Made by a program: the position numbers and the translations under genes. Source: Celeribacter halophilus (GTDB taxonomy: Bacteria > Pseudomonadota > Alphaproteobacteria > Rhodobacterales > Rhodobacteraceae). Taken from it: DNA of 64,000 bases. The notes beneath the pieces were generated by a model. That model was not told the DNA's origin. It ran no database searches and saw nothing but the letters and a program-made list of their open reading frames with translations. This document shows, one piece after another, positions 45,790 to 55,954 of this stretch (within the stretch, counting starts at the first letter, position 1; every line of letters begins with the position of its first letter). Location: the NCBI RefSeq assembly GCF_900114135.1, contig NZ_FORY01000006.1, positions 62,001-126,000 on the forward strand, read 5' to 3'.

Positions 45790-46887
45790 TCAAGTATTAA
45801 ACAAAAAGTGCATCACGTCGCCGTCTTGCACGATGTAGCTTTTGCCTTCCGCACGCATCTTACCCGCGTCTTTCGCGCCGGTTTCGCCGTTGCAGGCGAT
45901 GAAATCGTCATAGGCGATGGTTTCGGCACGGATGAACCCGCGTTCGAAATCGCCGTGGATGACGCCTGCGGCCTGCGGGGCGGCGGTGCCTTTGGTGATG
46001 GTCCATGCGCGGGCCTCTTTCGGGCCGACGGTGAAATAGGTTTCAAGCTGCAAAAGCTCGTAGCCGGCGCGGATCAGACGGTCGAGACCGGCCTCGTGCA
46101 GACCAAGCTCTTCGAGGAACATCTCGGCCTCGTCGCTGTCGAGTTGGGAAATCTCTTCCTCGATCTTGGCGGAGATCACCACGGTGCCCGCGCCCTGCTC
46201 TGCGGCCATTTTCGCGACCGCCTCGGAATAGGCGTTGCCCTTGGCGGCGTTCTCTTCCTCGACGTTGCAGACATAGAGGATCGGCTTTTGCGTCAGGAGT
46301 TGCAGCATGTTCCACTGCTTGCGCTCGTCCTCGGACACCTCGACGCTGCGCGCCGGCCGGTCGTTTTCCAGCGCCTCTTGCGCCCGCGCCAGAAGATCGT
46401 CCTGAAGCTTGGCTTCCTTGTCGTTGCCCTTGAGCTTGCGCACGAGGTTGGCGCGGCGTTTGGCAATGCTCTCCAGATCGGCGAACATCAGTTCCATCTC
46501 GATCACCTGCGCATCGTCCACCGGATCGACACGACCTTCGACATGGGTCACATCCCCGTCCTCGAAACACCGCACCACATGGGCGATGGCGTCACATTCG
46601 CGGATGTTGGCAAGGAACTGGTTGCCCAGACCTTCGCCCTTGGATGCCCCTTTCACAAGACCCGCAATGTCCACGAAAGACATGCGCGTCGGGATGGTCT
46701 GTTTCGATCCGGAGATCGCCGCCAGCTTGTCCAGCCGCGGGTCCGGCACGGCCACATCGCCCACGTTGGGTTCGATGGTGCAGAAAGGAAAGTTTGCCGC
46801 CTGCGCAGCAGCGGTTTTGGTCAGCGCATTAAAAAGCGTCGACTTGCCCACGTTCGGCAGACCGACGATGCCCATTTTGAAGCCCAT
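45790..46887 (-). CDS. ychF: redox-regulated ATPase YchF
   Basis: A 365-residue Obg-family P-loop protein that prefers ATP and binds ribosomes. '[19 protein letters not shown]' (residues 6-24) is the G1 motif, '[19 protein letters not shown]' is G3, and the C-terminal TGS-like domain ends '[18 protein letters not shown]'. Length matches the family. Single gene, divergent from trpA. Confidence 0.96.
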   Translation of the reverse strand: MGFKMGIVGLPNVGKSTLFNALTKTAAAQAANFPFCTIEPNVGDVAVPDPRLDKLAAISGSKQTIPTRMSFVDIAGLVKGASKGEGLGNQFLANIRECDAIAHVVRCFEDGDVTHVEGRVDPVDDAQVIEMELMFADLESIAKRRANLVRKLKGNDKEAKLQDDLLARAQEALENDRPARSVEVSEDERKQWNMLQLLTQKPILYVCNVEEENAAKGNAYSEAVAKMAAEQGAGTVVISAKIEEEISQLDSDEAEMFLEELGLHEAGLDRLIRAGYELLQLETYFTVGPKEARAWTITKGTAAPQAAGVIHGDFERGFIRAETIAYDDFIACNGETGAKDAGKMRAEGKSYIVQDGDVMHFLFNT

Positions 46888-47014
46888 TGCGGCCTCCTTT
46901 GTCTGAAATTCCCCGCGTGTCTAAGGCGCAAAGGGGTCTCGCGCAAGCCTTCCCCATTGCACTTGCACGAAAGATCGGCCAAACCCGTTGCGCAAACAGC
47001 AAGGGAGCCACCCC

Positions 47015-47806
47015 ATGACCCGTATCGACGCCAAATTCGCCGAGTTGACCGCCGCTGGCAAAAAAGCCTTCGTCGCCTATGTCATGGCCGGTGATCCCGA
47101 CGAGGCCAAATCGCTCGAAATCGTCAAGGCATTGCCGGACGCGGGCGTGGACATCATCGAACTGGGCCTGCCCTTCACCGACCCGATGGCTGACGGCCAG
47201 ACCATCCAGCTTGCAGGACAACGCGCGCTCGATCAGGGGATGACGCTCGACAAGACCCTCGCGCTGGCCGCTGCCTTCCGCGAGACCGACACCACAACCC
47301 CGATTGTGCTGATGGGCTATTACAACCCGATCTATTCGCATGGTGTGGACAAATTCCTGACCGACGCGATCAAGGCCGGCATCGACGGGTTGATCGTCGT
47401 GGACCTGCCGCCCGAAGAAGATGACGAACTGTGTATTCCGGCGCAAAAGGCGGGGTTGAACTTCATCCGTCTGGCCACACCCACGACCGATGACAAACGC
47501 CTGCCGACCGTGCTGCAAAACACCTCCGGCTTTGTCTATTACGTCTCGGTCACAGGCACGACAGGGGCCGCTGCCGCCTCCGGTGCCGATGTCGCCCCCG
47601 AAGTGGCACGGATCAAGGCCAAGACGGACCTGCCCGTGATCGTGGGCTTTGGTGTGCGCACCCCCGAAAAAGCTCAGGAAATCGCCGCCGTGGCCGATGG
47701 CACCGTGGTCGGCTCCGCCATTGTGAGCGAGATCGCGTCGGGAAAATCGGTCGAAGAGATCGCCGCCTATGTCAAATCTCTGGCAGACGGCGCACATCGC
47801 GCCTGA
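47015..47806 (+). CDS. trpA: tryptophan synthase alpha subunit
   Basis: A 263-residue TIM-barrel that cleaves indole-3-glycerol phosphate. '[20 protein letters not shown]' holds the catalytic glutamate and the aspartate of the active site. '[20 protein letters not shown]' and '[14 protein letters not shown]' form the phosphate site. The ATG at 47015 is preceded by AAGGGAG. It lies almost 9 kb from trpB and trpF, which are on the other strand. Confidence 0.96.
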   Translation: MTRIDAKFAELTAAGKKAFVAYVMAGDPDEAKSLEIVKALPDAGVDIIELGLPFTDPMADGQTIQLAGQRALDQGMTLDKTLALAAAFRETDTTTPIVLMGYYNPIYSHGVDKFLTDAIKAGIDGLIVVDLPPEEDDELCIPAQKAGLNFIRLATPTTDDKRLPTVLQNTSGFVYYVSVTGTTGAAAASGADVAPEVARIKAKTDLPVIVGFGVRTPEKAQEIAAVADGTVVGSAIVSEIASGKSVEEIAAYVKSLADGAHRA

Positions 47807-47861
47807 CCCCGAAACACAGGGCTAAAGGCGGGGACAAACACAAGGCAATGTATATACAAAG

Positions 47862-47882
47862 AGCATGGCCCGCCGTGCTTTT
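47862..47882 (+). terminator. weak terminator after trpA
   Basis: A seven-base stem (AGCATGG with CCGTGCT, one G-T pair) closes on a four-base loop and is followed by TTT. It lies 56 bases beyond the trpA stop. Confidence 0.45.
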
Positions 47883-47956
47883 GTCTTGCCCCACCCCCTG
47901 AAACGCCCTAAGTGCAGCGCTCTATTGCCGTTCCTTTTGACCCTCGGGGGAATGAG

Positions 47957-49051
47957 ATGATCCAGACGCCTTACTACCTGATCGACAAGGCACGCCTGCT
48001 TCCGAATATGGAAAAAATCGCCCGCCTGCGCGAACAGTCCGGCGCGAAGGCCCTGTTGGCGCTCAAATGTTTCTCCACATGGCCCGTGTTCGATTTCATG
48101 CGCGACTATATGGACGGCACCACCTCCTCCTCGCTCTATGAATTGCGCCTCGGTGCGGAGAAATTCGGCGGCGAGACCCACGGCTATTCGGTCGGCTGGG
48201 CCGATCACGAGATCGATGATGCGGTGAAATACGCCGACAAGATCATCTTCAACTCGCTGGGCCAGCTTGACCGCTTCGGCGCAAAGACCCAAGGCATCGC
48301 CACGGGGTTGCGCCTCAACCCGCAGTTCTCGACTTCCGGCTTCGATCTGGCCGATCCGGCCCGCCCTTTTTCGCGTCTGGGCGAATGGGACATGGCGCGG
48401 CTGGAGATGGCGCAAGGACGCATCAACGGCGTGATGATCCACTATAATTGCGAGAATGACGATTTCGATTTGTTCTCGGCGCAACTGAGCCGCATCGAAA
48501 CCGAATTCGGGGCGTTCCTGAAAACGCTCGACTGGGTCTCTCTGGGCGGCGGCATCCATTTCACCGGCGCGGGCTATCCGCTCGACCAACTGGCCGACCG
48601 GCTCAAGGCCTTCTCCGACGCGATGGGCGTGCAGGTCTATCTGGAGCCCGGCGAGGCCGCGATCACGCGCTCCACCACGCTGGAAGTCTCGGTGCTCGAC
48701 CTCATCGACAACGGCAAGAAAATCGCAATCGTCGATAGCTCTATCGAAGCGCATATGCTCGACCTGCTGATCTATCGCGAAACCGCCAAACTGCCGCAAA
48801 ACGGCACGCATGAATATCAGATCGCGGGCAAGACCTGTCTGGCGGGCGATATTTTCGGCGATGCAAAATTCGACAAACCGCTGGCAATCGGCGACCGTAT
48901 CTCCATCGACGATGCCGCCGGTTACACAATGGTTAAAAAGAACTGGTTTAACGGAGTCAAAATGCCGGGAATCGCCGTGCGCGACCTGGATGGCACAGTC
49001 AAACTGGTCCGTGACTTCGGTTACGAGGATTTCGCTGCGGCGCTGGGATAG
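47957..49051 (+). CDS. nspC: carboxynorspermidine decarboxylase
   Basis: A 364-residue PLP enzyme of the alanine racemase-like decarboxylase fold. The PLP lysine is Lys37 in 'LLALKCFSTW'. 'WVSLGGGIHFTGAGYPLDQL' and 'VYLEPGEAAI' form the phosphate site, and the 'DSSIEAHMLDLLIYRE' segment near the C-terminus is typical of NspC. It decarboxylates carboxyspermidine or carboxynorspermidine, the last step of the alternative polyamine route. It is followed by its partner dehydrogenase after 46 bases. Confidence 0.94.
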   Translation: MIQTPYYLIDKARLLPNMEKIARLREQSGAKALLALKCFSTWPVFDFMRDYMDGTTSSSLYELRLGAEKFGGETHGYSVGWADHEIDDAVKYADKIIFNSLGQLDRFGAKTQGIATGLRLNPQFSTSGFDLADPARPFSRLGEWDMARLEMAQGRINGVMIHYNCENDDFDLFSAQLSRIETEFGAFLKTLDWVSLGGGIHFTGAGYPLDQLADRLKAFSDAMGVQVYLEPGEAAITRSTTLEVSVLDLIDNGKKIAIVDSSIEAHMLDLLIYRETAKLPQNGTHEYQIAGKTCLAGDIFGDAKFDKPLAIGDRISIDDAAGYTMVKKNWFNGVKMPGIAVRDLDGTVKLVRDFGYEDFAAALG

Positions 49052-49097
49052 GCCCGCTCAAACCCACCACCCGAAAACGATAAGGGGGTCTCGACTG

Positions 49098-50342
49098 TTG
49101 AAACAGAACGTACTCATCATCGGCGCTGGCGGCGTCGCTCAGGTCGTCGCGCATAAATGCGCCCAGAACAACGATGTGCTGGGAGATATTCACATCGCCA
49201 GCCGGACGCTTTCCAAATGCGAAGCGATCCTTGAGTCGGTCCGTGAAAAGGCCGCGATGAAACAGGAGGGCGTTCTTGAAGCCCATCAGGTTGACGCGAT
49301 GGACAGTGCCGCCGTGGCCGCGCTCATCAAAAAGACCGGTGCGCAAATCGTCATCAACGTCGGCTCGGCCTTTATCAACATGACCGTTCTGGATGCCTGT
49401 ATCGAAACCGGCGCGGCCTATATCGACACGGCCATTCACGAAGATCCCGACAAGATTTGCGAAACCCCGCCGTGGTATGCCAATTACGAGTGGAAAAAGC
49501 GCGATCTGTGCGCCGAGAAGGGCGTCACCGCCATCCTTGGTGCTGGCTTCGATCCGGGGGTTGTGAACGCCTATGCCCGCTTTGCCATCGACATGATGGA
49601 CGAGGTCAAATCCATCGACATCGTGGACATCAACGCCGGATCGCACGGCAAGTATTTCGCCACGAATTTCGATCCCGAGATCAATTTCCGCGAATTCACC
49701 GGCGTCGTCTACTATTGGGAAGACGGCCAGTGGAAAGAGAAAAAGATGTTCGAGACAGGCCGCGACTGGGACTTGCCGGTTGTGGGCCAGCAACGCGCCT
49801 ATCAGTCCGGCCATGACGAGGTGCACAGCCTTGCCACCAACTATCCGCAAGCCGATGTGCGTTTCTGGATGGGCTTTGGCGAGCATTACATCAATGTCTT
49901 CACCGTGTTGAAGAACCTCGGTCTGCTCTCCGAACAGCCGGTCAAAACCGCCGAGGGCCAAGAGGTCGTGCCGCTCAAAGTGGTCAAGGCCGTGCTGCCG
50001 GACCCGTCCTCGCTTGCGCCCGATTACACCGGCAAGACCTGCATCGGTGATCTGGTGAAAGGCGAGAAAGACGGCGCGCCCTTCGAGGTCTTTGTCTACA
50101 ATGTCGCCGATCACAAAGAGGCCTATGAGGAAGTCGGATCTCAAGGCATCTCCTACACCGCAGGCGTGCCGCCGGTGGCCGCCGCGATGCTGATTGCCTC
50201 GGGCGTTTGGGACACAGGCAGCATGAAAAACGTCGAGGAGTTGGACCCGAAACCGTTCTTTTCGATCCTTGACCGTATCGGCCTGCCGACCCGTGTGCAG
50301 ATCGGCGGCTTGGGTGGCGAAGACAAGCCGTGGAACGCCTGA
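49098..50342 (+). CDS. carboxynorspermidine/carboxyspermidine synthase (saccharopine dehydrogenase family)
   Basis: A 414-residue NADPH-dependent enzyme. The Rossmann start 'NVLIIGAGGVAQVVAHKC' (residues 4-21) and 'GAGFDPGVVNAYARFAIDMM' identify the carboxynorspermidine dehydrogenase branch of the saccharopine dehydrogenase family. It condenses a diamine with aspartate semialdehyde. NspC then decarboxylates the product. The start is a TTG at 49098 with AGGGGGT upstream. Frames further upstream overlap nspC and are not conserved. Confidence 0.92.
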   Translation: MKQNVLIIGAGGVAQVVAHKCAQNNDVLGDIHIASRTLSKCEAILESVREKAAMKQEGVLEAHQVDAMDSAAVAALIKKTGAQIVINVGSAFINMTVLDACIETGAAYIDTAIHEDPDKICETPPWYANYEWKKRDLCAEKGVTAILGAGFDPGVVNAYARFAIDMMDEVKSIDIVDINAGSHGKYFATNFDPEINFREFTGVVYYWEDGQWKEKKMFETGRDWDLPVVGQQRAYQSGHDEVHSLATNYPQADVRFWMGFGEHYINVFTVLKNLGLLSEQPVKTAEGQEVVPLKVVKAVLPDPSSLAPDYTGKTCIGDLVKGEKDGAPFEVFVYNVADHKEAYEEVGSQGISYTAGVPPVAAAMLIASGVWDTGSMKNVEELDPKPFFSILDRIGLPTRVQIGGLGGEDKPWNA

Positions 50343-50390
50343 TCCCGTCTTCGGGGTGCCGGACGTCCGGCAAATGAGCCAACAAACGAC

Positions 50391-50418
50391 AAAGGCCCGC
50401 AGCATCGCGGGCCTTTTT
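50391..50418 (+). terminator. rho-independent terminator after the polyamine genes
   Basis: A ten-base stem AAAGGCCCGC/GCGGGCCTTT with a short loop is followed by a run of T (TTTTT counting the stem end), 49 bases after the stop. Confidence 0.9.
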
Positions 50419-50582
50419 GCTACCGTCTCCCGCCTGAATTTCCGGCACGGTCACGCCAGCCGCAAGACACAGGGACAAATCGCGGGACAACTCCGCACAT
50501 CCCTGCATTTGATTCTTGGCCTGCTGCGCAAAATGTGCGAATTGGTTATGGATCCAAACCAATTTGATAAAGAAGAGTGGTC

Positions 50583-51746
50583 ATGGCCGTCATCACCAAC
50601 ATCGACGATCTCAAGCGTCTGCATAAAAAGCGCACGCCGAAAATGTTCTACGACTATTGCGAAAGCGGCTCGTGGACCGAACAGACCTTTCGCGAGAACG
50701 TGTCGGATTTCGACAAGATCCGCCTGCGCCAGCGCGTGGCCGTCGATATGGAAGGCCGCTCCACCGCTTCGAAAATGATCGGACAGGATGTGGCCATGCC
50801 AGTCGCCCTCGCACCGGTGGGTCTCACGGGGATGCAGCGCGCCGATGGCGAGATCAAGGCTGCCCGCGCCGCCGAGAAATTCGGCGTGCCGTTCACCCTG
50901 TCCACCATGTCGATCTGTTCCATCGAAGACGTGGCCGAACACACCACAAAACCTTTCTGGTTCCAGCTCTACGTCATGCGCGATCAGGAGTTTCTGAGAA
51001 ACATCATCCAACGCGCCAAAGATGCCGGATGTTCGGCGCTGGTGCTGACGCTTGATCTGCAAATTCTGGGCCAGCGGCACAAAGACCTGAAAAACGGCCT
51101 CTCCGCCCCGCCCAAACTCACCCCTGCCGTGATCGCCGATCTGGCGACGAAATGGACATGGGGTCTGGAAATGCTGCGCACCAAGCGGCACGGGTTCGGC
51201 AACATCGTCGGCCATGCCAAGGGCGTTGACGATCCTTCCAGCCTGTTCACATGGACCGCAGAGCAATTCGACCCCCGTCTCGACTGGGGCAAGATCGCCG
51301 CGATCAAGGAAATGTGGGGCGGGCCGCTCATCCTCAAAGGCGTGATGGAACCCGAAGACGCCATCATGGCCGCCAAGGTCGGCTGTGACGCCATCATCGT
51401 GTCGAACCACGGCGGGCGGCAACTCGATGGCGCACTGTCCTCGATCCGTGCGCTTGAGCCGATCCTTGACGCCGTGGGCGATCAGGTCGATGTCCATCTC
51501 GACAGCGGCATCCGCTCCGGTCAGGACGTGCTCAAGGCGCTTGCCATGGGCGCAAAAGGCACCTTCATCGGACGCGCCTTTGTCTATGGTCTGGGTGCAA
51601 TGGGCGAGGAAGGCGTGACCAAGGCGCTGGAAGTGATCCACAAGGAACTGGATGTCTCCATGGCCCTGTGCGGACGCAAGACCATCGCCGATCTCGACCG
51701 CGACATGCTGAAAATCCCCGAAGACTTCTCCGGTCGCTGGGCCTGA
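50583..51746 (+). CDS. lldD: FMN-dependent alpha-hydroxy acid dehydrogenase, L-lactate dehydrogenase type
   Basis: A 387-residue TIM-barrel flavoprotein. 'PVALAPVGLTGMQ', 'FQLYVMRDQEF', the active-site histidine in 'VSNHGGRQLDGALSS' and the phosphate loop 'DSGIRSGQDVLKALAMGAKG' are all present. It oxidises L-lactate or a related 2-hydroxy acid and passes electrons to the respiratory chain or oxygen. Starts at ATG 50583. It stands alone, so the substrate is inferred from family. Confidence 0.9.
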   Translation: MAVITNIDDLKRLHKKRTPKMFYDYCESGSWTEQTFRENVSDFDKIRLRQRVAVDMEGRSTASKMIGQDVAMPVALAPVGLTGMQRADGEIKAARAAEKFGVPFTLSTMSICSIEDVAEHTTKPFWFQLYVMRDQEFLRNIIQRAKDAGCSALVLTLDLQILGQRHKDLKNGLSAPPKLTPAVIADLATKWTWGLEMLRTKRHGFGNIVGHAKGVDDPSSLFTWTAEQFDPRLDWGKIAAIKEMWGGPLILKGVMEPEDAIMAAKVGCDAIIVSNHGGRQLDGALSSIRALEPILDAVGDQVDVHLDSGIRSGQDVLKALAMGAKGTFIGRAFVYGLGAMGEEGVTKALEVIHKELDVSMALCGRKTIADLDRDMLKIPEDFSGRWA

Positions 51747-51754
51747 TCCCTCTT

Positions 51755-51783
51755 CCCGAGACGCCGCATGCCGGTGTCTCGGG
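51755..51783. terminator. hairpin between convergent lldD and the MFS gene
   Basis: An eleven-base stem (CCCGAGACGCC with GGTGTCTCGGG, one G-T pair) lies nine bases after the lldD stop. It lacks a T tract on either side, so its efficiency is uncertain. Confidence 0.4.
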
Positions 51784-51805
51784 GCACACACCTCCACTCA
51801 CCACA

Positions 51806-52993
51806 TCAGTCGCGCACAGACTTGCCTCGCTCGAACAGCCACACGGCAGGCACAATCAAGGCAATCGTGGCCGCCACCATCAGGAAGGCAACGCGCAGCC
51901 CGTAAGCCTCCGAAATGCTGCCGATCAGGGACGGGCCGACAAAGAATCCCGTAAACCCGATCATCCACGCCCGCGACACCGCAACATTGAGGGCGCGGCG
52001 ATGCACACGTTTGCCCAAGAGCGACGTGGCCGTGGGCACGATCACCGCCATCCCGACCGCCATCAGCGCAATGCCCAAAAGCGCTACCGACCGGTCCGGC
52101 GCCTGTGACAGGGTGAGCGCGCCGATCACCCCCAGAATGCCGGAGAACAGAACCACCCGCGCCTCACCGAACCGCTGGGTCGTCACCTGTCCCAAAAGGC
52201 GAAAGACGCACATGATGAACCCCAGCATCGCAGGACCAAAGCCCCCGTCCCCCGTCGCACCGCCCAGTTCGCGCTCCAGAAACAACGCCGACCAGCTTTC
52301 GATGGAATTTTCACCCACGAAAGCAACAAAGATCATAACGCCGACCGGCAGAATCGCGGCCCACGGTAGATGACGCGGCCTGTCCTCCTCCTCACCGTCC
52401 TCCGGAGCATCCTCCCAATGCCCGTCACGCAGCAACAGCGCGAAAACCAGCAGAACACAGCCAATCAGGGTAAAGACTTGCGCCGTGCCCCAGCCCGCCT
52501 GTCGCAACAACCCGACAAGAATGGCCGAGACCGCAAGGAAGAACGAGAAATTCGCGTGGTTGATGTTCATCAGATGCCCGCCGGTGTCGCTCTCGATCCG
52601 CGAAATCCGAAGGTTGGCGCAAATGTCCAGACTGGCCAGCGCCAGCCCCATGCCGATCATCACGGGGAAAAGATGCCAGGGCTCCGACGCAAACCGTGGC
52701 CCCTGCACCACCAAGGCCGAACAGAGCGTGAGGATCGGCAGGGTGTGATGTCGGAACAGCGCCAGAAGATAGGGCGCGAGATACATGGCGATCATGCCAC
52801 CCGAGGCCGAGCCGAGAAGCGCCAGACCGAATTGCGCATCACTCGCCCCCGTTTGCGCCTTGAGCGCGGGCACCATCGCGGCGAATCCGCCCCAGACAAC
52901 GCCCGCCGCCCCCAAGGCCATAAAGGGCGAAAAGGACATGGACACCGCCCGCGCGAAACCGCCAAGCACACCGGCCACCCCATTCCGAGCCAT
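51806..52993 (-). CDS. MFS transporter
   Basis: A 395-residue inner membrane protein with about twelve hydrophobic segments and an acidic, charged central loop ('[15 protein letters not shown]', about residues 195-210) between the two six-helix halves. '[19 protein letters not shown]'-like sequence near the end, read as '[15 protein letters not shown]', is typical of the YbjJ-like branch. Substrate unknown. ATG 52993 has GGAGGCTGCGAT upstream, and a 34-residue extension was rejected. Confidence 0.85.
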   Translation of the reverse strand: MARNGVAGVLGGFARAVSMSFSPFMALGAAGVVWGGFAAMVPALKAQTGASDAQFGLALLGSASGGMIAMYLAPYLLALFRHHTLPILTLCSALVVQGPRFASEPWHLFPVMIGMGLALASLDICANLRISRIESDTGGHLMNINHANFSFFLAVSAILVGLLRQAGWGTAQVFTLIGCVLLVFALLLRDGHWEDAPEDGEEEDRPRHLPWAAILPVGVMIFVAFVGENSIESWSALFLERELGGATGDGGFGPAMLGFIMCVFRLLGQVTTQRFGEARVVLFSGILGVIGALTLSQAPDRSVALLGIALMAVGMAVIVPTATSLLGKRVHRRALNVAVSRAWMIGFTGFFVGPSLIGSISEAYGLRVAFLMVAATIALIVPAVWLFERGKSVRD

Positions 52994-53209
52994 ATCGCAG
53001 CCTCCTCCGCCCCGATCATTCAAAGCGCTTTGGCGAACAGTAGTGACAGGATTTCCCGCCGCATAGCCGGAATCTGCGCAAAACTGGTCCCGCATCTTTG
53101 CGCATCAACACAATTCCACTTTCCATTTTACCGATTCCCGTGTAAGGCCACGGCTTCACGCGGGTATACAGCCTTGGAGGATACCCGCCCTAATTTATGG
53201 AGAATTAAA

Positions 53210-53839
53210 ATGGCTGGTGAGATTCCTGATCTTATTGCCTTGGAACGTACGGGGACAGGCAAGGGCGCCGCTCGTCAGGCACGTCGCGACGGTCTGGTTC
53301 CGGGGATCGTTTACGGTGATGACAAAGAACCGCTTCCGATCAACATCAAATTCAACGAGCTGCTGAAGCGTCTGAAAGCCGGCCGTTTCCTGTCCACGCT
53401 GTTCAACCTCAAGGTTGAAGGCCACGACGACGTCCGCGTGATCTGCCGCGGCGTGCAGCGTGACGTTGTGAAAGACCTTCCGACTCACGTCGATTTCATG
53501 CGTCTGCACCGCAACTCCCGCATCAACCTGTTCATTCCGGTTGAAATCGTCGGTGAAGAGGCGGCTCCGGGCATCAAAAAAGGCGGCGTTGTGACTCACG
53601 TCCGTACCGATGTCGAACTCATCGTGACCGCAGCCGACATTCCGGAAAAAATCACGCTCGACATCACTGGCGGCAACATCGGCGATGTGTATCACATCTC
53701 CGACGTCAAACTGCCTGAAGGTGTGAAGCCGGTCATCGAACGTGACTTCGTGATCGCCAACATCGCCGCACCTGCCGGCCTTGGCGCAGTGGATGACGAC
53801 GAAGAAGAAGCAACAGAAGAAGCAGCAGCGGAAGAATAA
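53210..53839 (+). CDS. rplY: 50S ribosomal protein L25/general stress protein Ctc
   Basis: A 209-residue two-domain L25 (CTC form) that binds 5S rRNA. The N-terminal L25 domain carries '[20 protein letters not shown]' (residues 17-36). The TL5/CTC beta domain follows, and an acidic tail '[15 protein letters not shown]' ends the protein. The ATG at 53210 has TGGAG upstream. A terminator follows, and pth is encoded 374 bases further on, as in many proteobacteria. Confidence 0.96.
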   Translation: MAGEIPDLIALERTGTGKGAARQARRDGLVPGIVYGDDKEPLPINIKFNELLKRLKAGRFLSTLFNLKVEGHDDVRVICRGVQRDVVKDLPTHVDFMRLHRNSRINLFIPVEIVGEEAAPGIKKGGVVTHVRTDVELIVTAADIPEKITLDITGGNIGDVYHISDVKLPEGVKPVIERDFVIANIAAPAGLGAVDDDEEEATEEAAAEE

Positions 53840-53867
53840 TCTTTCACTGTGTCTTCGGATGCATTTG

Positions 53868-53901
53868 AAACGCGGGCCCCTCGGGACCCGCGGTTTTCAT
53901 T
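53868..53901 (+). terminator. rho-independent terminator after rplY
   Basis: The arms CGCGGG (with GTCCC extension) and CCCGCG form a strong stem with a short loop, followed by TTTTCATTTT. Confidence 0.85.
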
Positions 53902-54213
53902 TTATGGGCCTTGGCGCTGCCCCGATTGGCGCCTTAATGCCGCCTTACCACTGCGCGCACATATGTCCGCCAGATGCCCGACACAAGTCCGACAGAAAGC
54001 CGACGGGTATCCGACCCCACAAATTGCGGTGCAAGGGGCTTGGATCAGGCCTCGTGGATAATGGTCTCGAACCCTTCGAACTGCGGCGGTCCGGCAAACC
54101 GATTGCCCGCTATCGGGCCGGTTTTCAGGCCGGACAGAATCCGCTTTGGATTGCATGTGCCCCACCACGCCAATATGCTGCGCACGACCCACAACAACAG
54201 GTGAGACCCCGCC
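53902..54213. other. intergenic region between rplY and pth
   Basis: About 310 bases that include short open frames but none with a ribosome site or a recognisable product. It probably holds the pth promoter. No RNA or repeat was recognised. Confidence 0.4.
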
Positions 54214-54891
54214 ATGCGCCTTTTCGTCGGCCTCGGAAATCCCGGCACGAAATACGAGAAAAACCGGCACAATATCGGCTTCATGGTGCTCGACCGGATC
54301 GCCTCCGACCACGGGTTTGCGCCGTGGCGGGCGAAGTTTCAGGGCCAACTCTCCGAAGGCCGTTTGGGCCGCGAAAAAGTGATCCTGCTCAAGCCCGAAA
54401 CCTTCATGAACCTCTCCGGCCAGTCGGTCGGCGAAGCCATGCGGTTTTACAAACTCGACCCCGCCGATATCGTTGTTTTTCATGACGAATTGGACCTCGC
54501 CCCCGGCAAGGTGCGGGTCAAGTCCGGCGGCGGTCATGCCGGTCACAACGGGCTGCGGTCGATCCATCAGCATATCGGTGCGGACTATGATCGTGTGCGC
54601 CTTGGCATCGGGCATCCGGGCCACAAGGACCGCGTGGCTGCTTATGTGCTCTCCGACTTCGCCAAGGCCGATCAGAACTGGCTCGACGATGTGATCCGCG
54701 GCTGCTCCGACGGCGCTCCCTATCTGGCTGACGGAGAACCTGCGAAATTCTCCAATGCGGTCGCGCAGAGAACTGCGCCGCCGCGTTCCTCGACCGGCAC
54801 CAAGCCGCCCAAGCCGAAGACAGAGAAAGCACCGGAGCCCGTACAAGACACACGCTCCCCGCTGGAACGTCTCAAGGACAAGTTCAGCTAG
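54214..54891 (+). CDS. pth: peptidyl-tRNA hydrolase
   Basis: A 225-residue enzyme that releases peptides from dropped-off peptidyl-tRNA. 'VGLGNPGTKYEKNRHNIGF' (residues 5-23) includes the catalytic histidine, His19. 'KPETFMNLSGQSV' and 'FHDELDLAPGKVRVKSGGGH' complete the active site. About 35 extra residues of Pro/Lys-rich tail at the C-terminus are common in alphaproteobacterial members. Confidence 0.97.
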   Translation: MRLFVGLGNPGTKYEKNRHNIGFMVLDRIASDHGFAPWRAKFQGQLSEGRLGREKVILLKPETFMNLSGQSVGEAMRFYKLDPADIVVFHDELDLAPGKVRVKSGGGHAGHNGLRSIHQHIGADYDRVRLGIGHPGHKDRVAAYVLSDFAKADQNWLDDVIRGCSDGAPYLADGEPAKFSNAVAQRTAPPRSSTGTKPPKPKTEKAPEPVQDTRSPLERLKDKFS

Positions 54892-54901
54892 GCCAGCCCG
54901 C

Positions 54902-55417
54902 TCAAGCCACTTGTTTCTCCGCTTCGGTGGGCAAAAGCTGATCATCCATCAGATCGTCGATAAACAAGCTTAAAAGCTGCGAAGAGCCGTGAACACCAGC
55001 CTTGCGATACACCGCATTCGTTTGGGCCTTGACCGTCCCTTCCGAGGTTTGCCGCAATCTTGCGATCTCCGCGATGGGGCAGCCCTTGATGAGAAAAAGC
55101 GCGACCTCACGCTCCGCAGGGGTCAGCGACCACTCCGCAAAACGCTCTTCGAGAACATCGGCAAAGGCAGAGGCCGCGCGGCGCAGTTTGCTTTCCGCCA
55201 TGCTCCGCCGGATCATCGAACGCCGGAGCGCCAATCCGCCCATGACCACCCCAAGGATCAGACCCAAGGCGGCGCCCAATTCGATCACTTCCCGGATTTG
55301 CCAAGAGATAGGCCGCGCCCGCAGTCCCAGAACCGAGGCCACGATGTCGAAAACAAAGAAAATCGCACAAAGGGACTGCACCACCAGGATAATGGCAAGG
55401 ATAACACTGTCTTTCAC
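54902..55417 (-). CDS. membrane-anchored LuxR-type helix-turn-helix regulator
   Basis: A 171-residue protein with two N-terminal transmembrane segments (about 5-31 and 43-64) and a short helical linker. A LuxR/GerE-type helix-turn-helix follows at about 98-150 ('WSLTPAEREVALFLIKGCP' then 'TSEGTVKAQTNAVYRKAGV'). No receiver domain is present, so it may sense a membrane or periplasmic signal directly. It lies 12 bases downstream of the first of two PepSY-like genes on the same strand, and they are probably one unit. Confidence 0.8.
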   Translation of the reverse strand: MKDSVILAIILVVQSLCAIFFVFDIVASVLGLRARPISWQIREVIELGAALGLILGVVMGGLALRRSMIRRSMAESKLRRAASAFADVLEERFAEWSLTPAEREVALFLIKGCPIAEIARLRQTSEGTVKAQTNAVYRKAGVHGSSQLLSLFIDDLMDDQLLPTEAEKQVA

Positions 55418-55429
55418 GAGCTCCGCACC

Positions 55430-55861
55430 TCAGTCATCGTCGTCGTCATCATCGCCGCCGTCATCGTCGTCATCATCATCGTCACGGTCATCATCGCGAT
55501 CATCGTCATCATCATCATCGTCATCGTCGTCGTCATCACGATCATCGTCGCTCTCTCGACGACTGCTCCCCGAACTGCTGCGATCCTTGTCGTCACGCCG
55601 GTCGTCCTCTGCATTGACTTCCCAATAGTCGCGAAGAACCTCTCCGGTCGACGGGTTGATGATGATTTCACGGCGCATCTCGTCATTTCGGGCCACAATC
55701 CGTGTCCGACCAAGAAGAGTGCGCCCCACCGTGATCCTTGTGTAGCCTTGTGACTTGAGTTGCGTGATGACTTGCTCGACCACGCTCGCCCTCTGTGCGA
55801 ACGCCGGCGGCGCGATCAGCAGACTCGCGGTCAAACCGGTTATGAAAAGCCTGCGGTGCAT
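55430..55861 (-). CDS. secreted PepSY-like protein with Asp-rich tail (1)
   Basis: A 143-residue protein. A signal peptide (residues 1-22, ending 'PPAFA') is followed by one PepSY-like domain (about 25-82, 'VITQLKSQGYTRITVGRTLL' and 'EIIINPSTGEVLRDYWE'). Then comes a tail (105-143) made almost only of Asp with a few Arg and Gly. PepSY domains often regulate proteases or bind partners in the periplasm. The acidic tail could bind calcium or other cations. Function unknown. Tail length may vary by repeat slippage. Confidence 0.75.
   Translation of the reverse strand: MHRRLFITGLTASLLIAPPAFAQRASVVEQVITQLKSQGYTRITVGRTLLGRTRIVARNDEMRREIIINPSTGEVLRDYWEVNAEDDRRDDKDRSSSGSSRRESDDDRDDDDDDDDDDDDDRDDDRDDDDDDDDGGDDDDDDD
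55433..55549 (-). repeat. GAT-rich low-complexity repeat encoding a poly-Asp tail
   Basis: The DNA is a string of GAT/GAC codons with scattered CGN, encoding the acidic tail of the first PepSY-like protein. Such tracts are prone to slippage. Confidence 0.85.
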
Positions 55862-55954
55862 AATGTCCTTTCCTTTGTTCTGCCTCCCGCTCTCTTAGCA
55901 CGAATGCAGCCCGCCCCTCTACGGGGCAGGCGTTAATGTCATGATTTCTTCGGA

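Noticed and set aside
48999-50405. A 468-codon minus-strand frame
   Set aside because: It mirrors the carboxynorspermidine synthase gene and has no ribosome site.
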